Source of the DNA: Zingiber officinale
Taxonomy: Eukaryota > Streptophyta > Magnoliopsida > Zingiberales > Zingiberaceae
Reading direction: 5' to 3'
DNA length: 64,000 nt
Assembly: GCF_018446385.1 (NCBI RefSeq)
Contig: NW_024589882.1
Coordinates: forward strand, 1 to 64,000
Part shown: positions 39,406 to 51,126 of the stretch, one piece after another
Numbering within the stretch: position 1 is the stretch's first letter
How the letters are laid out: each line of letters starts with the position of its first letter
Notes under the pieces: model-generated
The model's input: the letters and a program-made list of their open reading frames with translations, nothing else
Database searches by the model: none
What the model was told of the DNA's origin: nothing
Position numbers and translations under genes: made by a program

Positions 39406-40480
39406 TTCTATCGAGTACTTGGAGAAGCAGGAAACACCAACAGGAGTTGAGTTTTCTAAGAATGAATTCATTCTTCATGTTGAGGGCACTTCATGGACAC
39501 ACAGAGTGGTGAGGCACATCAGAACAACTAGTTGGCCAGGTAATTTTTTATGGTTTCTCATTAATCTTCTGATCTATTGACACTATTTAAGGTGTTATCT
39601 CTTAGTCGTGATTATAAAATTTGTCATTTCTATTAATTTGATATTGTGTGCTAGGAAGATTTACCCTTACCAATCAGGCTCTCTACTTTGAGGCATCCGG
39701 AGTAATGTCATATGAAACTGCTGTAAAAATCGATCTTTCAAGAGCAGATGCTGATCAAGTTAAACCAACCTCAACTGGGCCATGGGGTGCTCCCTTGTTT
39801 GACAAAGCAATAGCATACGAGACGTCTGAATTGTAATTCATTTACTAATCTTCATTATGAACATCATCAGCTTGAATGTTATGACATATCTCTAGGACAA
39901 TCGATGTAATCTTTCTATAACTTTGCAGATCAGAACCCTTGGTGATAGAGTTCCCTGAGATGACTAGTTCCACTAGACGTGACCACTGGCTTACTCTAAT
40001 AAAAGAAGTCATCTTGCTCCACCGCTTCATATTGAAATTTGATATTCAAAACCCTATACAGGCATGGGAGATCCATGCTAGAAGCATTTTGGGGATCTTC
40101 AGGCTTCATGCAGCTCGGGAATTGCTGAGAATATCATCACTGTCTCCTGCAAACTTTTTGATTTTTTTGCTCTACGAGGAACTACCAAAGGGGGACTATG
40201 TTATGACAGAATTATCCAATACCATAAAGCAGAAAACTAGCCTAAGGCCATGTAGTGCAAATTCCATATTAAAGGGTTAAGCATCTACCATGTTGATTCC
40301 TTTTCCATGGAAAGAAGTCCTGAAGAAAACACGAACAATCAAACAGATTCTCTAATGTCTCTTGGGCCAACCATCAATCAAGGGAGGAAGCGAAGGAGGT
40401 TAGCGTAGCAAAAGCTACTGTTGAACAGATGAAAGGAGGAGGAATTGCGGATAGTCTTCTTGTTCTAGTTGTAAGATGAA
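39406..40480 (+). pseudogene. DUF639-family protein gene fragment
   Basis: Three good exons are visible. The first (39406-39539) encodes IEYLEKQETPTGVEFSKNEF and VEGTSWTHRVVRHIRTTSWP. The second (39655-39832) encodes GRFTLTNQALYFEASGVMSY and TGPWGAPLFDKA. The third (from 39929) encodes SEPLVIEFPEMTSSTRRDHW and LLYEELPKGDYVMTELSN, to a stop at 40280. GT/AG borders are intact. Further family-like sequence, EEAKEVSVAKATVEQMKGGG, follows at about 40390-40450 in another frame, so the frame is broken there. The family is a plant protein of unknown biochemical role. Upstream exons are absent: copia D LTR sequence ends only about 200 bp before the first exon. It reads as a truncated host gene. Confidence 0.85.
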
Positions 40481-43059
40481 AATTTGATATGTGCATGTGT
40501 CGACCATCCAGAGCTACAAGCTAATATTAATAGGGGATATTTCTTGTTAAATATTATTATTTTTCCTACAGAGGAGATGTTAAGTTCTTGATAAAACAAT
40601 ATTTGTTGAAGAAGCTTGTTGTTGTTAATTATCATAGTTATTTGTTGTTATGTAGTATTTATGGAGGCTTGGTTTACTTCTTGTAGTAAATAAAAGCAAT
40701 TCTAATCATCTTATCGTTTACTTCTGGTATATTATTAACCTGACTTATGTCTTCTTGTAACATGTAGAAGAAAATACCAGAGACAACTAGTGATTATGCT
40801 GCTAATCATATGTTGATTTCCTTTTCTTCTATGCATATTTGCTATTTTTGCTAATCGAAACGATTGAAAAGAGCCATTTCAGATCCAATGCAGATTTGAT
40901 ATCATTAAACCTTGGTATTTAAATTACTTTGAGTCATTTCAGTGTATAGTATACGAGAAGCAGCCAATCGCAATCTAATTAAAAGCACTTTTATCTTAGC
41001 TTCTCAGGAAACTTGACTTATCAGGAGGATTGCCACAATCACCGATCGAACCAATTCCTAATATACAATATCCTCACATTGCAAGATAACATTCCGAACA
41101 GTCCAAATGGCGAGGGAGATATTTGACCCCAATGTTTTCGACGCTATCCTCACTTGAAGTTATTGCCAGTCATACATGAAGGTTATTTCCCTAGAAATCT
41201 CTTTATCTATGCTACTTTCTATTCAAGAGTTACTGGACTTGACAAACTCAATAATGATAGACAATACGGAATAACTTAAGAATCATATCTAATTTTTTAA
41301 GCTGATTTTTTTTTATTTTTCATATATTGATAATCATGGAATAAATTAGATTAAACACCTCAAAGTTTGTCTTTAAATTGTTTGCTAGAGTTTTAGAATT
41401 GTCAAACATATCTTTAGGGTACGTTTCGTTGAGAATTATCTTTGATAATCTTAATTATCCATCTAAGATTATTAACGAAAATCCTATTTGATTTGATAAT
41501 CGATGATTTTTGAGTAATATTTCATGTTCGACACGTCAGCAAATTAAAGGAGCATGCACGGAAAATCTTGAAAAACTGAGATTTTTCTTAATTTCGAGGT
41601 TAACGAATTTTTTTTTATCCAAAATATATTCGGATAAAAGAAAAATGTGATAAAAATGGAAAACTTAAAAAAAATAAAAAATAAAAATTTAAAAAACATA
41701 AAAAAAGAAAAAGACGTTAAAAAAACATTAAAAAAATAGAAAAAACGTAAAAACTAATAAAAAATAATAAAAAGTGTAAAAAATAAAAAATAAAAAATAA
41801 AAAATAGAAAAAACATAAAAAAAATAATCATCATATAATCAAGATTATATATAATAACTTCAACCTTAATCTATTCTCTCAAAATATCATGGGCATTTTA
41901 AAAAAATAATAAAATAAAATTCCCCTAAAATTTATGATCTTCATTGATTTTTATAGTGTTGCCTTACTGTTTGTTTGTTTTCATATCTAATTTCATCTCC
42001 AGGAATCAAATGCATTAAGTACAATGGTCAATTTCTATTCCCCATTGCCTACGATGACATAAGGAAGTCAAAGCCATCAATTTGTGGTTGACCAAGTCGA
42101 TCCGCACCTGGTTGGTATGTTAATTTTTTATACTTTTATTGTCCTTTTTAAAAAAAAAGGTCGTGTTATTATTTTTATACTCGTCAACAGTGTGTTTGAA
42201 AATATACATATATTTTTGCATCAGTAGCTAGGTTATGTAATAAATCAATATTGCCGTGCTATGGAACATTTTTTTTTGTTGGTAAAATTTCTCTCTTTAC
42301 TTAATTTACCCTCGATTTTATATTAAGAAAATCATCAAAGTTTACATTTTTAGATTTGAAGTTCTGTTTTTTTTTTACCTTTATTTAAAAATTACAAAGA
42401 ACTAAAATTGATGAATTATCCTCAAGTGCCTGGCTTAATTTTAGAGAGAGAATCTGTTAGGTTCGGAGCGAAGTGAAAGACATATACTAAATTATAAATT
42501 TTTTCATGATACATATAGTTTTATAAAATAATATAAAAACTTATCTCGAATTCTCGATAGGCTTGAATGATATCACAGACAGATAAAAACCTCACGTGTG
42601 ACTCCTTTAGCGGTATCCATGTGTACTAGATCACGAACTCGATACGATTCGTTAGGTGCTAGCCTCTTAAATCTAAAACCTTGCAAGAAGGATTTCCAGA
42701 ATTTCGATGGAAAAAAATGAATGTTGCAAAAAGAAGAGAAGAAATTTATCATTTGAATTTTTCCGAGAATGACTACTTATAATCTCTAAGAAATACAAAG
42801 AGTTAAATTATTAATTAATTCAACATTTATGATATTTATTATGATAACACTTAAAATTTTTCATTAATCATTATTATGATGATTTTTCGAATTCGTCAAC
42901 TGAATACAAACTATATGTTTGTACTTTTGCGTCATCAATTGTTCATTTGATCTCTTAAACCGGCATATATTATTAATTAACTTCGACATGTTAAACAATG
43001 TATATTTTTATTGAGTTTTTAACTCGACGTGAGGCACAATTGTGTGCTGCTATATATAT
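40481..43059. other. intergenic, no gene seen
   Basis: The stretch is AT-rich. 41580-41840 is low complexity, made of runs of AAAAAT/AAAAAC. The part 42098-42420 resembles 63383-63650 (see the repeat entry). No coding segment is recognisable. Confidence 0.65.
42098..42420 (+). repeat. diverged copy of 63383-63650
   Basis: This shares ordered blocks with 63383-63650: GGTTGGTATGTTA, GTTATTATTTTTATA, TTTTATATTA followed by CATCAAAGTTTAC, then AAAGAACTAAAATT and AATTATCCTCA. The two copies lie in the same orientation on either side of the CACTA2/gypsy block. The repeat family is unknown. Confidence 0.7.
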
Positions 43060-43545
43060 ATACACTGCACTTGTTCTTCTCCTTTCATCAAATTAATTTT
43101 GATTGCAAATGATTCCATCTGGAAGTTGAGTCGGATGAAGGCGGGTGTTATTGTACGGAAAGTTGACAAAAAGTCGTTGAAGCCTGGGATCCCCCTCGAA
43201 AGGCTAGCACGACGGCTGACGAAGAAAGATGACCAGGACGATGACGCTGTCGCTCTGCACACACTCAGACGAGCCCACCAGTCGTTAGAGACCATAAACC
43301 AGGGAAAAAGTCCCCGGATTAGGCCCTCCGACGCTCAAGTCAGGTGCTTTTTCCCCAGAAAGCACAGAGAAAGGATGAAAAGTAAAGACTAGTGAGAAAT
43401 GGTGAGTGAGCGTACCTGCGTAAGGGACAAAGCATCCCTTTTTATACTACAACGGAAGTTTCTGGGTCTGACGGGTGTCAGGGAATGTTGGCTGTCAGAC
43501 TTTGTCTGGCGGTGGATGACAGGTGACATCAGGACAGATCCAGCA
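43060..43545 (-). repeat. unassigned LTR-like fragment
   Basis: This GC-richer stretch reads on the minus strand like the end of a plant LTR, with CTGACTTGAGCGTCGGAGGG at about 43325-43345 followed by pyrimidine-rich text. Such a motif is common in several monocot LTR families. No second LTR, tract or coding part is present. An open frame on the plus strand (43042-43392) matches nothing I know, and I do not call it a gene. Confidence 0.35.
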
Positions 43546-44472
43546 TGTTGGTTAGTCCTAGGAAGATCGTACCGGTTCCACTGTAGAAAAATTTTGTACA
43601 AGTGTCGAACCTTTCCTAAATAATCTATTGTGTTCTTTAGAAGTTAAATTAGGAATCGCAGACGGAACTTAACATCATTGATTGCAAATTTAACTTATTT
43701 GTTCTTAATGGTTTAGATTTGGATCACAAACGGAACTTAACACTATTGATCCAAATCCACCTATGTTATAAATTCCATTAAATATTAATTTCCAAAATTG
43801 ACTTCCAATACTGCATGACGAGACACATGGCCTTCTTGGGTATGGGAGCATCCACCACCGCCTAGGCAAAACCTTTTAAGGAAAACGAATATTTAATTTC
43901 CTTATATAACTCTAGGTTTAACCAAAAGGAACAATCGAATCACAAATTCAAAAAATAAAAAAAAACACAACTTCGAAACAAATCCGAAAAACTAGAATCT
44001 AATGCCTCTTGTGTTTGAAATTCTTACAAAGAGAAATAACTAGCATGATGCGGAAAACAATAATTAATTATACCTTCTCTTTGTATGCTAATAACCTCGA
44101 GTTCTTCTTCCGTATTCCTCGCCTCGCCTTGGACGTCGTGTGGGCGACAATCGTCCAAGATGAACACCACCCAAAGAACTTCTTCTCCTTCTTCTAAGTT
44201 TTGGCCACCACAACCACAAGGAAGCAAAAGAGAGCAAAGGGAAAAGAGAGGGAGAGAGGGGCCGACCACCAAGAGAATAAGAATTGATATCTCATGAGAC
44301 CTCCCCTCCCCTTCTTTTATATTATTTGCCCAAGGCAAATAAGGAAAGACTTTTTACAAAAATTAAAATCTTCCTCTTGTTTTTCCTTGTCCCTTTTATT
44401 TTTCCTTTTCTTTCCTCTTGATTTAATCAATCACCAATCATTTATTGGTTTTATTTGATTGCCCGGCCCCTT
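43546..44472 (-). repeat. copia-type LTR E, left part
   Basis: This is a minus-oriented LTR beginning TGTTGGTTAGTCCTAGG, with the family landmarks AAATTTTGTACAA and GGATCACAAACGGAACTTAA and the (C)TTGGGTATGGGAGCA block. It ends where CACTA2 begins at 44473. LTR sequence of the same broad family resumes at 61682 after CACTA2 and the gypsy element, but about 0.4 kb of expected LTR is not represented between the parts. The two parts may therefore not come from one LTR. Confidence 0.7.
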
Positions 44473-44747
44473 CACTACAACAAAATCGCTCATAGACATC
44501 AGTGGAACAACAACAATTTTAAGCAAAAACCGATGTCTTTGAGTATTTTACATCGGGTTTTTCCAAAAACCGATGTCTATGAGTACAGATTTTCGCTAAT
44601 AGACATCGGTTTTTTTAGCCGATGTCTATGAGCGCCTTTTTTTCATTAATAGACACCGATTTTAACCGCGGTTTTTAAAACCGGTGTCTATGAACTAAAA
44701 TTCTGGCGGACTTTCTTAGCGCCCTTTCTTTTGGGTTTCTCCTCGCC

Positions 44748-45179
44748 TTGGATGAAGCAACCAGCCAATTTATCTCCTCGCCTTGGGTTTCTCCTCTTCC
44801 TTTGATCCCATTTCTCGCTCCCTCTTCCCCCTTCTTTTGTTCCTTTTCATTCCGTCGATCTGTTGGCCAGATGAAGAAAGGCCGAGTTCTGGTGGAGCCA
44901 GCGGCGGCAGTAGCGGAGACGCGGTTCCGCGACGTGCAGAAGCGGCCGTGGGGGCGGTTCGCGGCCGAGATCAGGGACCCCTGGAAGAAGGTCAGGGTGT
45001 GGCTCGGAACCTTCGACTCGGCCGAGGCTGCCGCTCTGGCCTACGACTCCGCCGCTCACGCGTTCCGTGGTTCCAAGGCCAAGACCAACTTTCCCCTAGC
45101 CGCCGCCGCCGCTGCGTCTCCCACCCCTACTCCTGCATTCCGCTGCCCTCCCTCCGCTGACCCAACCCTAGGGTTTTGA
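44748..45179 (+). pseudogene. captured AP2/ERF transcription factor fragment
   Basis: The frame holds a nearly complete AP2 DNA-binding domain: [59 protein letters not shown]. It has the ERF-type alanine (AAEIRD) and the WLG element. The natural start is probably 44871 ([10 protein letters not shown]); an in-frame ATG at 44748 adds 41 residues from upstream sequence, [20 protein letters not shown] onward. The frame ends at 45179 shortly after the domain, where ERF3/ERF4-like proteins continue for about 100 residues or more, so the C-terminal half is lost. GC content is far above the surrounding transposon. The usual conserved RYRGVRKRPW is [10 protein letters not shown] here, a change at a contact-rich position. 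It lies about 110 bp before the P2 fragment. It could still be expressed as a short DNA-binding peptide; that is unproven. Confidence 0.85.
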
Positions 45180-45288
45180 TAAGATACAAATTGGAATTAA
45201 GCCGACCCACCTCATTCTACGCACTCATCACCGAGAGGTCCGAGACCTTGCAACAGCGGCATCGTCGTCTGCAAATCTCGAAGCGAAG

Positions 45289-45676
45289 ATGAAAATTGTG
45301 GCGGCTTATCTCCTGGTCGTCCTCGGCGGCAACCCCAACCCCTCCGCCGATGATATCAGATCCATCCTTGAATCAGGTCGAACTCTCTTCCCTCTCATAT
45401 TTATCTTGGTTTCATTTCGGTGATCCTTGTTTCTTGCTTGTAGTGGGAGCGGAGGCAGAGGATAAGAGGATCAACCACTTCCTCGCGGAAGTCAAGGGCA
45501 AGGACATAACGGAAGTCATCGCTGCCGGCCGGGAGAAGTTCGCTTCCGTGCCCTCCGGTGGCTCTGTGGCTGCCATCGGGGTCGCCGCCCCTGGTAGCGG
45601 CGGCGCGGGCGGCGCCCCAGCTGCAGAGGAGCCTAAGAAGGAGGAGAAGGTGGAGGAGAAGGAGGAATCCGACGAG
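45289..45676 (+). pseudogene. RPP2: captured 60S acidic ribosomal protein P2 fragment
   Basis: Exon 1 (45289-45376) encodes MKIVAAYLLVVLGGNPNPSA and DDIRSILES. Exon 2 (45444-45676) encodes VGAEAEDKRINHFLAEVKGK, the Ala/Gly-rich hinge and the acidic EEKVEEKEESDE. The GT/AG intron is retained. P2 forms the ribosomal stalk and recruits elongation factors through its C-terminal MGFSLFD; that last exon is not present, so the stalk tip needed for function is missing. Some 5' untranslated sequence appears to have been carried along (from about 45185). The family normally starts MK(V/I)VAAYLL, which fixes the start. Confidence 0.9.
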
Positions 45677-46386
45677 GTGAAACTCCCTGTCTTTCCCTCC
45701 CGCAAATTTTCGTTTCCGACATAAATTTGTGGTTTTTTTTCTTTCTCGTTTCCAATTTCTGTTTTTGGAAAACACAAGCTATGGAGATTGGTTTGATTGC
45801 TATTTGTTGTAAGTTTTGAAGGTAATGGCAATCTTTTTTATTTTATATACTAGCATATCACTTAAACGGCTACAAGTATGCCACTTTTTCCAAATTTAAT
45901 AGCACATGGTAAAGTCCTATCTTGTGATCAAGGTTCACAAAGCATATACAGAGGCATAAAGTCATGCAGACAAAGACTGAATATTGTTAGTAAAGTGCAT
46001 AAACTCTCAAGTATTTGGATTAATTAGAGTTGAAGATGTAAGGGGTGGAGGGAAAAAGGAAATCTTTGTTAGTATTAATGATAAGTCGCCATGATGATTA
46101 CCATTGTTATTGCTAAATTTGTTGATCTCCTATGTTTAACTCATACCTCAAGTATGTAATTAAATGGTTTAATTTCATACTTTTTCGTATTGTTGTGCAT
46201 ACGTAGGATTTTGTTTCTCTGCAGGGAGTTAGATGAGTGGTTTATAGACACCTAGTTGCATCTCTTATTTTCCTCTACATGTATGCACATTTTTTGACAT
46301 CGGTTGGCAATTCATGTGTATTTATCTTTATTTTAACATACTTCTAACTTTTAACTATGACCAGTGCTTCTTGAATTATCTTTGAA

Positions 46387-46491
46387 GGTTTGGAATCTTC
46401 AACCCAGCAGTCGTGTATGATCACCTGGGAGAAATTTATTCAGCACTTATTCTGGGAAGCTTAGTGTTCTGCATTTTGTTATACTTGAAAG
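46387..46491 (+). pseudogene. captured delta-14 sterol reductase-like exon
   Basis: One exon-sized open stretch encodes FGIFNPAVVYDHLGEIYSAL followed by ILGSLVFCILLYLK. It resembles the early transmembrane part of plant C-14 sterol reductase (FACKEL type), a step in phytosterol synthesis in the endoplasmic reticulum. A GTGAGC donor follows. The match rests on one short hydrophobic exon, so another multi-spanning reductase is possible. 45677-46386 between it and the P2 fragment shows no recognisable coding segment. Confidence 0.5.
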
Positions 46492-46557
46492 TGAGCTTCT
46501 GTAAATTTCAATCTAGCTTTTCCTATGGTTATTACTGTCCTTTGTTCCTAATTTGAG

Positions 46558-47079
46558 AGCAAGGAAAGGAGTAGCAACACTAAGCAGTTCAAAGAATTTA
46601 ACTGCTACGAGAACTGTTTCAATTCAAAAACCATCTGTTTTAAAGGAGAAAAGCAAGTTGTCCTCTGGCCAACCTTCAAAAAATGCTAAGAATGTGACCA
46701 AGTAAGGATTTCGATTTTGCAGATATTCTATCATGAATTACCATGACATGTTTTTATCTATAACTGGTGTCCTGGTAGTGTTGCTGCAAAGAATATAACG
46801 TCTATTGGAATTGCACAAGAAAATCAAGCTATTAAAAGGCAAAAGCTGGATGATGGAAGATCCAAACAGGTTAATACTTTTGAAATATTTTTTCTAATAA
46901 CCTTTTTTTACTTGGGACAGTATAATTATTAATATTTCATTTTGATATGGTCATAAATAGATACACAATTTGAAAAATAGAGTTCTACTCCATAAGTCGA
47001 GATTGGGTTTAGCTAGTGCTCCTGACGTGCACTCCTCTGGTGCTAAAGTTGGCCAGGGAGAGAAACCATTGCAGCAGGT
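46558..47079 (+). pseudogene. captured TPX2-like spindle protein exons
   Basis: Three exon-like stretches keep one sense. About 46558-46701 encodes ARKGVATLSSSKNLTATRTV and a Lys/Ser-rich tail. About 46779-46869 encodes AAKNITSIGIAQENQAIKRQ KLDDG. About 46961-47079 encodes IHNLKNRVLLHKSRLGLASA. The combination QAIKRQKLDDG with a following LLHKS is typical of the variable middle of plant TPX2, a microtubule nucleation and spindle protein. The diagnostic C-terminal TPX2 domain is not here, so the call stays moderate. 47080-47275 contains no further exon I can assign. Confidence 0.5.
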
Positions 47080-47275
47080 ACATGATAATATGGTCAACTT
47101 TATTCTTCTGATAATTAGATGAGTGTTGAAACCATTCAGTAAGACCTTCATTTGCTCATGCATCATCATCTTTAGGATGATGCAGATTGAGTCAAACAAA
47201 GACTCTCCTTTCTTTGCCCTAGCCTTTCCCAGAGGCAATCGAATAATGGAGTCTGCTTTTTTTTGGTTGTCTAAG

Positions 47276-50200
47276 GCGGAGGCGGGTATGGATATTTGCT
47301 GGAACCTCTATGGTGGATCGGGATGGTCACCAGTAAGCACCCTTTTCCTTCAATTACTCTCACCTTTCTTATTTTAATTTGTCTACTGGATTTTTTTTTT
47401 CAGTGATAATAGGTGAAATTGTGAATTTTGTTGCATACATCTTTGCCCCAGCTGTCCTTGTTACACCACTGGGTGCGTTGAGCATCATTGTGAGGTAAGA
47501 GTTGCCAAATTTTGTAGATCGAGGGGGCACATATTTTAATTAATGGTAAGAAATATTTTTCATGCTGAGAAATGGTGGGTGTAGTGCCGTTTTGGCCCAT
47601 TTCATTTTGAAAGAGAGATTGCAGAGGATGGGTGTCTTGGGTTGCGTGCTCTGCATTGTGGGTTCGACAGTCATCGTGCTCCATGCCCCAGAGGAAAAGA
47701 CGCCGAGTTCTGTTGAGCAAATTTGGGATTTGGCAACCCAGCCTGGTATTCTGTAATGATTATTATGTGATTGATATATTGTATATATAATTTAGATGCC
47801 TTTGCGATTCAATCTACCTGCTAGATTTTCATGTAAATGCGTATCTGATCCATGATATATTCCTTGTTTTCCCAGCCTTTCTATTGTATACAGCATCTGC
47901 AGTTGCAGTATCCCTGGTGCTCATGTTGCATTGTGCTCCACGAGTCGGGCAAACAAACATACTGGTTTACTTGGGTATTTGCTCTGCCATTGGATCTCTG
48001 ACGGTAATGATTCTATGATGATTGTACTGCTATGTGTTTCTTTTCCTTGCTTTATTTAATTTCATTAGCTGTGCAGGTGATGAGTATTAAGGCCATAGGA
48101 ATAGCAATCAAGCTCACGTTAGATGGCATCAACCAAGCTGGTTACTTCCAGACATGGGTATTCGCTATGCTGGCAATCTCCTGCATTGTAATTCAATTGA
48201 ATTACTTGAACAAGGTTGGTAACTGAAGACTCGCTACGGCTTGATCTCACTCTGTTTGTTCTTTTAATATGCATGTTCTATGCACTACAAGATGTATGGT
48301 ATCTGTGTACAAAGTAAATTATGATCATACATGAACAAGTTAGGTTTCTATCTTTTCTTCATTTCACTATGTATCTATGTTGGAAGTAAATTATGATCAT
48401 ACACGATCAAGGTAGGTTTCTATCTTTTCTTATTTTTAGTGTGGTATCTATATAGGAAGTAAATTAAGATCATACATGATGAAGGTTGGTTTCTATCTTT
48501 TCTTCGTTTTTGCATTTTATAATTTTCTTCTTCCATTTTATCAAAATATTTTCATCTTTTTTGTACTCTAAGCTTGATATACAATGGCTTTTCTATTCCT
48601 AACATGAGGTCCAGCTCAGGGCTCCACGAATATTTTGCTAGATCAAGGTAGTTTATTTTTTATGATCAGAAATAGCAATCAGGGGTGACTTAAGGATTAG
48701 ATTATTATATAAGAAAAATTATAGCCTTTCATTTTAAACTTACACAAATATGTTTTATGGAAGACCCCATTTGTTTGAATATCATTATTCCTCAGAGAAG
48801 CTGCAAACAACTCGAACTGAAAACTTATATGTTCATGCTAAAAGACTGCAACTTGTGTATTTGGTATATTTCCTAGACAAAAGATAGACAATCTAAGTAA
48901 ATAGAAATAAATTCTGTGATTTGTCTCCATAATTTGGAAGACCTAGAAGAAAATTCTCAAACTTGTATCAAGTGTTTTGTGCTTAAATTATCCAAGAGCT
49001 TCTTCTTGTTGTGCAATGCGATTGAGTTGCATGTGACTTGCTTAATCAATATTTTCTTGTGGAAGGTCTATTAATCATTCAAATACATGATTTGGTTTTA
49101 TATCTAAAATATTTCTGTTTGTGGCACCAGGTTCCAAACTATTCTATTTGAGTGGTATACATTCAGCCCATTTAGCTATAATTCTCTAGTGCTGTTTAAG
49201 AAGACCTCTAGTATAATGAATTGCTGGTTAGATCTAGGTCTTGATCATCTGAAGCTAAAACTGACGCATTTGTATAATCTCTAGATAACATTAGAGGTGA
49301 TGACATTCAGCAAGTTCATTCGTGTTTTGTTTGAATTAATTTCCCTCCTCTTTTGTTGCTTCTAGATAGTTTTTGATGTTTCAAGGTGGTTCTGACAGTT
49401 TTAAGTTTGTTAGAAATTTATCAGTTGATTATATTTGCTCTGTTTTAAGGAGGTTCTATCTGCAGGGTGATCTTAGCTGTTACTGATCAATCTCTTATTA
49501 ATTTCAAAAAGAAAACTTTGGTTATATTGTTCAGCCATGAATGACAATCAGGTCAAGGTTTGCCCTTGAAACATATCTTTCAGTAATACACAGTTTAAAC
49601 TTTCCTCGATATGCTTTTGTTTGGTGCAGTTGTATTCTAGCACATGATTTGAGTGAAAGAAGTCTTCCAGATATATATGTATATAAGAATATACTGGAAG
49701 TCTTGAGAAAATATCAGTGGAAGAGAGCAATTAATATCCAGGTCCTATCATGATTAGGAAATACACTCCCTAACCCACATCGAGAGGAGTCTCAAGCACC
49801 AGAAGTACCCTTTGGGTTCTACACAAAAGGAGCCTTGCGACCAATGCTCTAACTAAATTTAGTTTATGAGCCTCCAAAAATGCTTCTACATTATGTCCAA
49901 CTTGAAAAATTAATTGCTCTCTTCCAAGTCAGATATGGATGTCAACCACTAGAGAGAGTTCTAAGGACAATTTGCCAACTTCTCTTGTTGGGAATGGACA
50001 TTGGAACTTGTACCAAAAGGTTCAAATTCATGAAATTCAATTGATGTTCCAACTTAAAATATAGGAGTTTATTGTCTTTGTTGGGCTTTGTTGTATGAGT
50101 TCTGAAAATAAATTAGTTTCCATTAATGTATTAGTGTATATTGCAATTTCAATTTGCATATAAGGTATTTATCTCTCAAATCCTAGCTATTTTACAAATT

Positions 50201-50754
50201 TTCGTAATAATATAATTTTCTTCCTTAAGCTATTACTCTATTTTTCCTATTCAATTCAGCTACTTTACGATGTTTCTCTACTTTTTTTTTTTTGGCCGAT
50301 ACTTTTAACACTGCTGTTGTTTCTCCAGTCTACTATGCCATGTTCACAATCCTCACTATATTAGCAAGTGCCATCATGTTCAAGGTACTAAATACAGGAG
50401 AGCTGGTAATCTTTCATGATCGTTTTGTTTTTCTATTGAGGTTTGCCTATTGCTGACTTCTTTGCAAATCCAGGATTGGTCCGGGCAGAGTGCAAGCAAT
50501 ATTGCATCTGAGATTTGTGGGCTCATTACAGTAATTTCTGGAACCACAGTGTTACATTCTACAAGAGATCCGGATCCTCCTTCCTCAGGTAAACTGACTT
50601 CGGATTGTATAGTATTATTATTATTTTTTCATTAGGTCAATCATGTTTCTAGCTCAAGCCTATTGAAATTACTGCTTAAATTTGATAATTTCTTTTTTTG
50701 CTTCAATTGACAATCTGGTGGTTCGCAGAATCTGGAGTGTGGACAATCTGTTAA
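47276..50754 (+). pseudogene. captured NIPA-type magnesium transporter gene, lacking first exon
   Basis: Exons are 47276-47332 (YGYLLEPLWWIGMVT), 47404-47494 (GEIVNFVAYIFAPAVLVTPL), 47585-47745 (LAHFILKERLQRMGVLGC), 47876-48003 (VGQTNILVYLGICSAIGS), 48077-48214 (VMSIKAIGIAIKLTLDGI), about 50295-50384 (FNTAVVSPVYYAMFT), 50474-50588 (DWSGQSASNIASEICGLITV) and 50729-50754 (ESGVWTIC then stop). This is the multi-membrane NIPA/DUF803 magnesium transporter from its second exon to a stop. Reading frames across joins are intact. The first exon with the first membrane segment is absent. The sixth exon has no normal AG acceptor; the text before it reads TTTGGCCGATAC. The C terminus is short for the family. 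The fifth intron is about 2.1 kb. Introns are retained, so the capture was from genomic DNA. Confidence 0.9.
48312..48515. repeat. 72-73 bp tandem repeat in NIPA intron
   Basis: Three units begin AAGTAAATTA(T/A)GATCATACA at 48312, 48384 and 48457. Each continues to GGTTTCTATCTTTTCTT. They lie in the large intron of the captured transporter gene. The rest of the intron, 48516-50290, shows no feature I recognise. Confidence 0.9.
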
Positions 50755-51126
50755 GGTTGTCTTTAATCAGATTTCAATTGTGCTAGTAGAGATTCATAAA
50801 TGAATATTTGTCAATCTAATCAGCTGGTTTGGCTTAAGAATAAGATCAGTAATAGCCAACCAAAGTCTAGTAAAAATGCCCTCAAAAGTAAATAGAGTGG
50901 CCGAAAAGAGGGAATTAGAATTGGAGAAAGAGATGGAGATTATTAAGGATATCAATGTATATATTAGTCTCTTTCTCTCTTTCCTAACAACTTAGCTTTT
51001 AGGATAAATAGTCAGCCAATCAAATTTGAGAGAAAAAGAGAGGAGAACCTTCACTAGTGCAATTGGCGACCATGCACCACTCTTGTTGTCCGCTGTGCTG
51101 TAAGGCAGAGTTGACGGATGTAAGTG

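Noticed and set aside
43042-43392. 116-residue basic open frame
   Set aside because: No family recognised, and the opposite strand resembles an LTR end. Not supported as a gene.
49541-49753. 70-residue frame in the NIPA intron
   Set aside because: No family resemblance; intronic AT-rich text.
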